DNA of 5,691 nucleotides from assembly GCA_946481035.1 (NCBI GenBank), contig CAMLNK010000323.1, positions 1 through 5,691 of the forward strand. Direction: 5' to 3'. The translations under genes were made by a program, and so were the position numbers. The DNA is from an uncultured Dyadobacter sp. Lineage in GTDB: Bacteria > Bacteroidota > Bacteroidia > Cytophagales > Spirosomataceae. How positions within the stretch are numbered: the stretch's first letter is position 1; every line of letters starts with the position of its first letter. Shown here piece by piece: positions 1 through 5,691 of the stretch. The notes under the pieces were generated by a model. It had not been told where the DNA came from. It saw nothing but the letters and a program-made list of their open reading frames with translations, and did no database searches.

Positions 1-42
1 CGTACCGTAGGTGCTGGTCAGGTAACTGAAATTCTTGACTAA
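1..42 (+). CDS. tuf: Elongation factor Tu, C-terminal end (partial)
   Basis: The window opens in frame inside a gene whose last 13 residues read RTVGAGQVTEILD, followed by TAA at 40-42. This is the characteristic C-terminus of bacterial EF-Tu: the RTVGAG(V/Q)V segment is the last beta strand of domain 3. EF-Tu is the cytoplasmic GTPase that brings aminoacyl-tRNA to the ribosomal A site. Only the tail is visible, so nothing can be said about the G domain. The gene order tuf - tRNA-Trp - secE - nusG is the usual one in many bacteria and supports the call. A strong terminator follows at once. Confidence 0.93.
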   Translation, partial: RTVGAGQVTEILD

Positions 43-58
43 TCAAGATAGCAATATT

Positions 59-96
59 AAAACAAGTGCATTTCTTTTGGAATGCACTTGTTTTTT
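59..96 (+). terminator. Rho-independent terminator of tuf
   Basis: A perfect 14-bp inverted repeat (59-72 with 81-94) encloses an 8-nt loop (73-80). The right arm runs into a tract of six Ts (91-96). It begins 16 nt after the tuf stop codon, so it most likely ends the tuf transcript. The right arm also contains CTTG (87-90), which may serve as the -33 element of the next promoter. Confidence 0.9.
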
Positions 97-116
97 GTAA
101 AAAAGTCGTATCTTTG
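87..116 (+). promoter_or_regulatory. Bacteroidota-type promoter for tRNA-Trp/secE/nusG
   Basis: TATCTTTG at 109-116 matches the Bacteroidota -7 consensus TAnnTTTG exactly. TTG at 88-90 (in CTTG, 87-90) lies 18 nt upstream, within the spacing range known for the -33 element of this phylum. Another TTG at 95-97 is too close (11 nt). Transcription would start near 121-124, about 20 nt before the tRNA. The -33 element sits inside the right arm of the tuf terminator. The -7 box is seen directly; the -33 choice and the start point are inferred. Confidence 0.72.
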
Positions 117-144
117 CAGCCCCGAATGGGCAATTGCACGATAA

Positions 145-215
145 ACGGGTGTAGTTCAAGGGTAGAATAGCGGTCTCCAAAACCGTTGATGGGAGTTCGA
201 ATCTCTCCACCCGTG
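145..215 (+). tRNA. tRNA-Trp (anticodon CCA)
   Basis: A full cloverleaf can be drawn by hand. The acceptor stem 145-151/208-214 has 7 perfect pairs. The D stem is 154-157/165-168 with loop AAGGGTA. The anticodon stem is 170-174/182-186 with loop CTCCAAA, giving anticodon CCA at 177-179, which reads UGG. The variable loop is 4 nt (187-190). The T stem is 191-195/203-207 with loop TTCGAAT. The discriminator base is G215, as expected for bacterial tRNA-Trp. The 3' CCA is not encoded (the sequence continues CAT), so a nucleotidyltransferase must add it. It lies 19 nt before secE and is probably cut out of a shared transcript. Confidence 0.97.
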
Positions 216-234
216 CATAAATCGAAAAGGTGAA

Positions 235-426
235 ATGGAAAAATTTACTTCTTTTTTGAAAGCGTCCTGGGAAGAAATGACCCAACATGTAACATGGCCG
301 CCTTTCAACGAGCTGCAAGCTAACACTACCTTGGTGCTTGTAGGTTCGCTCATTTTTGCCTTCGTGGTAGGTGTGATGGATCTCGTGTTTGAGAACGCAC
401 TGAAACTGTTTTACCAGTCTTTCTAA
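235..426 (+). CDS. secE: Preprotein translocase subunit SecE
   Basis: 63 residues, the short single-span form of SecE found in most bacteria outside the enteric group. SecE clamps the two halves of SecY in the inner-membrane SecYEG channel, which exports unfolded proteins. The N-terminal part (1-30) is an amphipathic helix ending in the conserved stretch VTWPPFNEL (19-27), matching the family's V-x-W-P-x-x-x-E-L signature. One hydrophobic membrane helix follows at about residues 31-48, then D49 and a short C-terminal tail. The start is the first ATG after the tRNA and gives the normal family length. AAGG at 227-230 lies 4 nt upstream and could be a weak ribosome binding site. nusG follows 33 nt downstream, the standard neighbour. 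Confidence 0.95.
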   Translation: MEKFTSFLKASWEEMTQHVTWPPFNELQANTTLVLVGSLIFAFVVGVMDLVFENALKLFYQSF

Positions 427-459
427 GGCTATTTTAGTAAAGATAACCCCCTGAAAGGT

Positions 460-1014
460 ATGAGTAGTCTAAATTGGTTTGTATTAAGGGCAGTGTCCGG
501 GCAAGAGAAAAAAATCAAGTCCTACATTGAAAATGAAATCACACGCCAGAAGCTAAATGAATTCGTTCCGCAAATCCTGATCCCTTCCGAGAAGATCTAC
601 GAAATGCGTAATGGTAAAAAGCGTGTACGGGAAAAGAACTTCTTTCCCGGGTATATTATCATTTCAGCGGACCTGTCAAAAGGGGAAGTTCTGCACATTA
701 TCACAAGCATTCCCGGCGTAATCGGTTTCCTTGGCAATGCCGAAGGGAATTCCAAAGTGCCTGTACCTCTTCGCCAATCGGAAATTAACCGTATCCTCGG
801 TAAGGTCGACGAAGCAGAGCAGCACGAAGAAGCGCCAAGCATGTCTTTCATCAAAGGCGAAACCGTGAAAGTGGTAGATGGTCCGTTCAGCGGATTTATC
901 GGTCTGGTGGAAGAAGTATTCGATGAGAAGAAAAAACTCAATGTAGTTGTAAAAATATTCGGGCGTAATACACCCGTGGAACTCAGTTACGCACAAGTAG
1001 AAAAGGATAGTTGA
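460..1014 (+). CDS. nusG: Transcription termination/antitermination factor NusG
   Basis: 184 residues, a normal length. NusG binds RNA polymerase through its N-terminal NGN domain and links it to Rho or to ribosomal protein S10 through its C-terminal KOW domain. The NGN domain begins with WFVLRAVSGQEKK (residues 6-18) and contains the conserved FFPGY (61-65) after the positively charged KKRVREK, then the SIPGVIGFLG segment. A charged linker (about 115-127) leads to the KOW domain (about 132-184), with GETVKVVDGPFSGF and the closing motif IFGRNTPVELSY. No inserted domain is seen. The start at 460 gives the family's usual N-terminus. AAGG at 455-458 is only 1 nt from the ATG, too close for a normal Shine-Dalgarno. 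It lies 33 nt after secE; a structured 75-nt gap follows before rplK. Confidence 0.96.
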   Translation: MSSLNWFVLRAVSGQEKKIKSYIENEITRQKLNEFVPQILIPSEKIYEMRNGKKRVREKNFFPGYIIISADLSKGEVLHIITSIPGVIGFLGNAEGNSKVPVPLRQSEINRILGKVDEAEQHEEAPSMSFIKGETVKVVDGPFSGFIGLVEEVFDEKKKLNVVVKIFGRNTPVELSYAQVEKDS

Positions 1015-1089
1015 GCGAATAGCGGGCAGGTAGGCTTCCAACTGCATGTGAGCCGCTAGTCAATCAATGAACCGACAAATTCCAAAACA
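1015..1089 (+). promoter_or_regulatory. Structured rplK leader, candidate L1 autoregulatory site
   Basis: This 75-nt gap can form TAGCGG/CCGCTA (1020-1025 with 1053-1058) enclosing GCAG/CTGC (1026-1029 with 1042-1045). An alternative pairing, GGCT/AGCC (1033-1036 with 1051-1054), resembles the helix that L1 binds in 23S rRNA. CTGCATGTGAGCCG (1042-1055) is nearly the CUGCAUGGAGCCG I recall from the E. coli L1-binding arm, and AGGCTT (1032-1037) matches its other strand. In E. coli, L1 represses the rplK-rplA mRNA by binding a leader that mimics its rRNA site. The pairings are seen; the L1 role is inferred. Confidence 0.5.
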
Positions 1090-1539
1090 ATGGCAAAAGA
1101 AATAGGTGGATACGTCAAACTGCAGGTGAAAGGTGGCCAAGCCAACCCATCACCTCCAATTGGTCCTGCACTAGGATCGAAGGGTTTGAATATCATGGAG
1201 TTTTGCAAGCAGTTCAATGGCCGTACCCAGGATAAAATGGGTGTGGTATTGCCGGTAGTTATTACATACTACAAAGACAAGTCTTTCGACTTCGTCATCA
1301 AAACCCCCCCGGCCGCTATTCTTCTTCTGGAAGCCTCAAAAGTGAAAACAGGTTCGGCTCAGCCAAACCGTATTAAGGTAGGATCAGTTTCATGGGATCA
1401 AGTTAAAACGATCGCTGAAACTAAAATGCCCGACCTGAACTGCTTCACCGTAGAGTCTGCTATGAAAATGATCGCGGGAACGGCTCGTAGTATGGGTATC
1501 ACCGTGGCTGGCAAGGCCCCATGGGAAGAAAACAACTGA
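1090..1539 (+). CDS. rplK: 50S ribosomal protein L11
   Basis: 149 residues, slightly longer than the usual 141-145 because of a C-terminal tail (KAPWEENN). L11 binds the GTPase-associated region of 23S rRNA at the base of the L7/L12 stalk and takes part in elongation-factor action and the stringent response. The N-terminal domain carries the proline-rich helix [10 protein letters not shown] (20-29), the region known for thiostrepton sensitivity. The C-terminal rRNA-binding domain includes the [12 protein letters not shown] stretch and ends with GTARSMGI (130-137). The start ATG follows an A-rich stretch without a clear Shine-Dalgarno. A run of seven Cs (1304-1310) lies in frame within K-T-P-P and does not disrupt the gene. 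rplA follows after 36 nt. Confidence 0.97.
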   Translation: MAKEIGGYVKLQVKGGQANPSPPIGPALGSKGLNIMEFCKQFNGRTQDKMGVVLPVVITYYKDKSFDFVIKTPPAAILLLEASKVKTGSAQPNRIKVGSVSWDQVKTIAETKMPDLNCFTVESAMKMIAGTARSMGITVAGKAPWEENN

Positions 1540-1559
1540 GCGTAGATTTATAGATACGC
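1540..1559 (+). other. Small hairpin between rplK and rplA
   Basis: GCGTA (1540-1544) can pair with TACGC (1555-1559) around a 10-nt loop, directly after the rplK stop codon. No T-tract follows, so it is not a terminator. It may be a processing or stability element, or simply chance. Confidence 0.3.
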
Positions 1560-1575
1560 CAAAGAAACAAAGAAC

Positions 1576-2274
1576 ATGGGAAAATTGACCAAAAAGCAAA
1601 AAGAAGCTCTTTCAAAATACGACGCAACCCAGGCTTACACTTTGGAAGCCGCTGCGGATGTTCTGAAAACGATTTCCTATACCAAATTTGACGCTTCCGT
1701 AGATATCGACGTTCGTTTGGGCGTAGATCCTCGTAAAGCTGACCAAATGGTGCGTGGCGTGGTAACATTGCCACACGGAACCGGAAAAGAAGTTCGCGTA
1801 TTGGTGCTGTGTACTCCCGACAAGGAGGCAGAAGCGAAAGAGGCAGGAGCGGATTATGTTGGTCTTGACGAATACATTACAAAAATCGAGCAAGGCTGGA
1901 CAGACATCGACGTGATTATTACAATGCCGAGTGTAATGGCAAAAGTAGGTAGACTTGGTAAAGTATTGGGTCCTCGTGGTCTGATGCCAAACCCTAAGTC
2001 GGGAACTGTAACTCCGGATGTAGCGAAAGCAGTGAAAGAGGTGAAAGCTGGTAAAATCGACTTCAAAGTTGACAAAACAGGTATCATCCACACCAGCATC
2101 GGAAAGGTATCTTTCGGAACTGACCAGCTTGCACAAAATGCAACTGAAGTTATCAATACCTTGGTTCGCCTTAAGCCTTCATCGGCCAAAGGTACTTACG
2201 TAAAAAGCATTCACTTGTCTAGTACGATGAGCCCGGGTGTTATTATTGACAAAAACACGATTCCAGGATTGTAA
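1576..2274 (+). CDS. rplA: 50S ribosomal protein L1
   Basis: 232 residues, the normal family length. L1 forms the mobile stalk beside the E site and helps release deacylated tRNA; in many bacteria it also represses its own operon by binding the mRNA. The N-terminal part, [12 protein letters not shown], is typical. The signature [14 protein letters not shown] is at residues 132-145, followed by the [21 protein letters not shown] segment of domain I. The middle part (about 70-130) is domain II, with the [24 protein letters not shown] fold pattern. The start ATG is preceded by an A-rich stretch (AAGAAACAAAGAAC). The stop codon (2272-2274) is one base before the rplJ ATG, so translation of rplJ is probably coupled to it. 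Confidence 0.97.
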   Translation: MGKLTKKQKEALSKYDATQAYTLEAAADVLKTISYTKFDASVDIDVRLGVDPRKADQMVRGVVTLPHGTGKEVRVLVLCTPDKEAEAKEAGADYVGLDEYITKIEQGWTDIDVIITMPSVMAKVGRLGKVLGPRGLMPNPKSGTVTPDVAKAVKEVKAGKIDFKVDKTGIIHTSIGKVSFGTDQLAQNATEVINTLVRLKPSSAKGTYVKSIHLSSTMSPGVIIDKNTIPGL

Positions 2275-2275
2275 T

Positions 2276-2806
2276 ATGACACGGGAAGAAAAAGCAGTAA
2301 TTATTGACGAGTTAAGTCAGAAATTCGCCAGCACTCCATACTTCTACATCACGACCGCAGCAGGAATGTCTGTTGGCGAGGTGAACCAGCTGAGAAGCCT
2401 TTGCTTCGAGCGTGGCGTGGAGTATCGTGTTGTGAAGAATACATTGATTAAAAAAGCGCTTGAAACGCTTGATACGGACTACACTCCTTTCGACGAAGCA
2501 CTGAAAGGATTTTCCGGAATCATGTTTCACCCGGAGTCAGGTAAAGTACCTGCGCAACTGATTAAGGATTTCAAAAAGAAATCAGGTAGCGACAAACTGA
2601 AGTTCAAAGGAGCTTCTGTTGACACTGCCCTTTTCGTTGGAGAAAGCCAGCTTGACGTTCTGATTTCGCTGAAATCGAAACAAGAACTGATCGGCGAAGT
2701 AATCGGATTGTTGCAATCGCCTGCCAAAAATGTTATCGGCGCTCTTACAAGCGGCGGACAGAACCTGGCTGGTATCTTGAAAACTTTATCTGAAAAAGAA
2801 GACTAA
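2276..2806 (+). CDS. rplJ: 50S ribosomal protein L10
   Basis: 176 residues from the ATG at 2276. An in-frame start 39 nt upstream, inside rplA, would add 13 residues unlike any L10 and is not chosen; MTREEKAVIIDEL is the family's normal N-terminus. L10 anchors the L7/L12 dimers to 23S rRNA as the base of the stalk. The rRNA-binding N-terminal domain contains RVVKNTLIKKAL (51-62), matching the conserved (Y/F)RVVKNTL motif, and the GFSG turn (78-81). The C-terminal helix (about 150-176), ending ALTSGGQNLAGILKTLSEKED, is the L7/L12 docking helix. AGGATT (2265-2270) inside rplA is the only hint of a ribosome binding site. With one base between the genes there is no room for an L10-binding leader between them. 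Confidence 0.96.
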   Translation: MTREEKAVIIDELSQKFASTPYFYITTAAGMSVGEVNQLRSLCFERGVEYRVVKNTLIKKALETLDTDYTPFDEALKGFSGIMFHPESGKVPAQLIKDFKKKSGSDKLKFKGASVDTALFVGESQLDVLISLKSKQELIGEVIGLLQSPAKNVIGALTSGGQNLAGILKTLSEKED

Positions 2807-2813
2807 TTAAATA

Positions 2814-2857
2814 GCCAGGCTTAGCTCTCCGGGTTGATAATTAAAGGAGCCTTTTTT
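2814..2857 (+). terminator. Weak terminator-like hairpin between rplJ and rplL
   Basis: AGGCT (2817-2821) pairs with AGCCT (2848-2852). Two more pairs (CC 2829-2830 with GG 2846-2847) are possible beyond a 7-nt bulge. Six Ts (2852-2857) follow. The stem is short and bulged, so at most partial termination is expected. It could instead be a processing site that separates the rplL message. Confidence 0.4.
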
Positions 2858-2896
2858 AAATCATCTTATTGTATAATCAAAAAAATCAAAATAAAA

Positions 2897-3283
2897 ATGG
2901 CAGATTTGAAAGCTTTCGCAGAACAGCTTGTTAACCTTACGGTTAAAGAAGTGAACGAATTGGCTGCAATTCTTAAAGACGAGTACGGTATTGAGCCAGC
3001 AGCTGCTGGTGCAGTAATGGTAGCAGGTCCTGCTGGTGGTGCTGGTGCAGATGCTCCTGCAGTTGAAGAGAAAACATCTTTCGATGTAATCTTGAAATCA
3101 GCTGGTGCTGGTAAACTTGCTGTTGTGAAGTTGGTTAAAGACCTGACTGGTCTTGGCCTGAAAGAAGCGAAAGAACTCGTTGACGGCGCTCCAAAACCTG
3201 TAAAAGAAGGTGTTGCTAAAGACGAAGCAGAAGCTCTGAAAAAGCAACTTGAAGAAGCTGGTGCAGAAGTTGAAGTGAAGTAA
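2897..3283 (+). CDS. rplL: 50S ribosomal protein L7/L12
   Basis: 128 residues from the ATG at 2897. An in-frame TTG at 2834 would add 21 residues encoded by the hairpin and A-rich leader, and is rejected; [19 protein letters not shown] is the family's N-terminus. L7/L12 is the multi-copy stalk protein that recruits and stimulates the translation GTPases. The N-terminal dimerisation domain spans about 1-33 and binds L10. A flexible Ala/Gly/Pro hinge follows (34-57). The globular C-terminal domain (58-128) carries [20 protein letters not shown] (72-91), the factor-binding surface. At the position of E. coli R73 there is a Lys, a conservative change. The 18 nt before the ATG are almost all A and T with many As, a typical Bacteroidota initiation region without Shine-Dalgarno. 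Confidence 0.97.
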   Translation: MADLKAFAEQLVNLTVKEVNELAAILKDEYGIEPAAAGAVMVAGPAGGAGADAPAVEEKTSFDVILKSAGAGKLAVVKLVKDLTGLGLKEAKELVDGAPKPVKEGVAKDEAEALKKQLEEAGAEVEVK

Positions 3284-3299
3284 TTTGCTCCACAGCATT

Positions 3300-3355
3300 A
3301 GAAAATAAATTCTAGGGAATAGGCCTGACAACCGTCAGGTCTTTTCCTGTTTTCT
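3300..3355 (+). terminator. Attenuator-like hairpin after rplL
   Basis: The core stem AGGCCTGAC/GTCAGGTCT (3321-3329 with 3334-3342) has loop AACC and one G-T pair, and is followed by TTTT (3342-3345). It extends outward through GGAA/TTCC (3316-3319 with 3344-3347) after a single T-T mismatch. An outer AGAAAA/TTTTCT (3300-3305 with 3350-3355) could close it. The U-tract is short, which fits partial read-through into rpoB. E. coli has a partial attenuator at the same place between rplL and rpoB. Confidence 0.7.
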
Positions 3356-3358
3356 ATA

Positions 3359-3397
3359 CCAACCAAACGAAAAGCGCTTTTTTAGCGTTCTGGTTGG
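3359..3397 (+). other. Stem-loop B in the rpoB leader
   Basis: CCAACCA (3359-3365) pairs with TGGTTGG (3391-3397). The stem continues as AACG/CGTT (3366-3369 with 3386-3389) across one bulged C (3390). The loop holds the self-complementary AAAAGCGCTTTT (3370-3381), which could add a small inner hairpin. It starts 11 nt after the core of the attenuator-like hairpin. No T-run follows the outer stem, so it is probably an RNA structure or processing site and not a terminator. Confidence 0.6.
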
Positions 3398-3401
3398 AGG
3401 T

Positions 3402-3418
3402 GGCGACGAGATCGCCCC
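3402..3418 (+). other. Stem-loop C in the rpoB leader
   Basis: GGCGA (3402-3406) pairs with TCGCC (3412-3416) around a 5-nt loop. Its right arm and the next two Cs (CGCCCC, 3413-3418) can instead pair with GGGGCG (3476-3481) in the loop of the next structure, so two folds compete here. Confidence 0.45.
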
Positions 3419-3435
3419 AAAATCTCCCCAAGCTG

Positions 3436-3507
3436 ATTGCCCGAAACACTTCTTTACTCGTAGGAAAGGAGAACAGGGGCGTCAACTTTACTCTTCTACG
3501 AGGCAAT
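3436..3507 (+). other. Compound stem-loop D in the rpoB leader
   Basis: CTCGTAGGA (3457-3465) pairs with TCTTCTACGAG across 3494-3502 (nine pairs including one G-T). Outside it, ATTGCC (3436-3441) can pair with GGCAAT (3502-3507), sharing G3502 with the inner stem. The 28-nt loop (3466-3493) contains GGGGCG, complementary to CGCCCC upstream. No match to a known RNA family is recognised. Confidence 0.55.
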
Positions 3508-3513
3508 AGATTA

Positions 3514-3543
3514 GGTTAAAACTAATTAGTTTTTCTGCTAACC
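3514..3543 (+). repeat. Perfect 16-nt palindrome just upstream of rpoB
   Basis: AAAACTAATTAGTTTT (3518-3533) is a perfect palindrome, 26 nt before the rpoB start codon. It is flanked by GGTTA (3514-3518) and TAACC (3539-3543), which can close a larger hairpin. It could be a protein-binding site on DNA, an AT-rich hairpin near the ribosome loading region, or chance in AT-rich DNA. It completes the 276-nt rplL-rpoB gap, in which I see no protein gene and no exact TAnnTTTG promoter box. Confidence 0.5.
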
Positions 3544-3559
3544 CAAATCACACATAGCC

Positions 3560-5691
<2,132 letters not shown>

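Noticed and set aside
43..353. Open frames on the - strand across the tuf-secE gap
   Set aside because: They run antisense through the terminator, the tRNA and secE, and show no recognisable protein pattern.
1304..1310. Run of seven Cs in rplK as a possible programmed frameshift site
   Set aside because: C-CCC-CCG fits the slippery pattern formally, but L11 is complete in the normal frame and no stimulatory structure or useful alternative product is evident.
1612..2136. Long open frame of 174 codons on the - strand inside rplA
   Set aside because: It lies fully opposite a clear L1 gene and has a biased, Cys/Phe/Tyr/His-rich composition typical of a shadow frame. The same holds for the other - strand frames under nusG, rplK, rplJ, rplL and rpoB.
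2237..2275. Upstream start for rplJ, overlapping rplA
   Set aside because: The 13 extra residues come from the end of rplA in another frame and do not resemble an L10 N-terminus; MTREEKAVI from 2276 does.
2872..2877. TATAAT as a sigma70-type -10 box before rplL
   Set aside because: No matching -35 element lies at 16-18 nt, and Bacteroidota use a different housekeeping promoter consensus; the region is simply AT-rich.
2834..2896. Upstream TTG start for rplL
   Set aside because: It would translate the hairpin and the A-rich leader into 21 residues absent from L7/L12 proteins; the ATG at 2897 gives the normal N-terminus and length.
3284..3559. A hidden small gene or separate promoter in the rplL-rpoB gap
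   Set aside because: No conserved-looking reading frame is seen and no exact TAnnTTTG box; TAATTTG at 3281-3287 lacks one spacer base and overlaps the rplL stop.

Overview
The window is a conserved housekeeping block: the tail of tuf, then tRNA-Trp, secE, nusG, rplK, rplA, rplJ, rplL and the first 710 codons of rpoB, all on the + strand. It suggests a member of the Bacteroidota. The reasons are the gene order, a Bacteroidota-type -7 box (TATCTTTG) ahead of the tRNA, A-rich leaders with little or no Shine-Dalgarno in front of most genes, and the style of the RpoB and L7/L12 proteins. A Cytophagales relative (Dyadobacter/Spirosoma-like) is my best guess, but I cannot prove it from the sequence alone.

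Layout: positions 1-42 encode the last 13 residues of EF-Tu. They are followed by a strong 14-bp terminator hairpin (59-96) and, partly overlapping it, a promoter for the tRNA-Trp/secE/nusG unit. tRNA-Trp (145-215) lies 19 nt before secE, and nusG follows after 33 nt. A 75-nt gap before rplK can fold and resembles the 23S rRNA binding site of L1, so it is a candidate L1 autoregulatory site. rplK and rplA are 36 nt apart, and rplA and rplJ only 1 nt. A bulged hairpin with six Ts lies between rplJ and rplL. The 276-nt gap between rplL and rpoB is the most structured part of the window: an attenuator-like hairpin, three further stem structures, a possible long-range pairing and a perfect 16-nt palindrome just before rpoB. 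rpoB has no in-frame ATG near its conserved N-terminus and must start at a TTG (3560).

How the genes work together: EF-Tu, L11, L1, L10 and L7/L12 serve translation elongation. L11, L10 and L7/L12 form the factor-binding stalk region, and L1 the mobile stalk beside the E site. SecE is part of the SecYEG translocon. NusG travels with RNA polymerase, whose beta subunit is RpoB. The features that look variable or regulated all lie between genes.

I found no mobile element, CRISPR array, defence system or unknown protein gene. The points worth a second look are the RNA structures and the rpoB start, not a new protein system.
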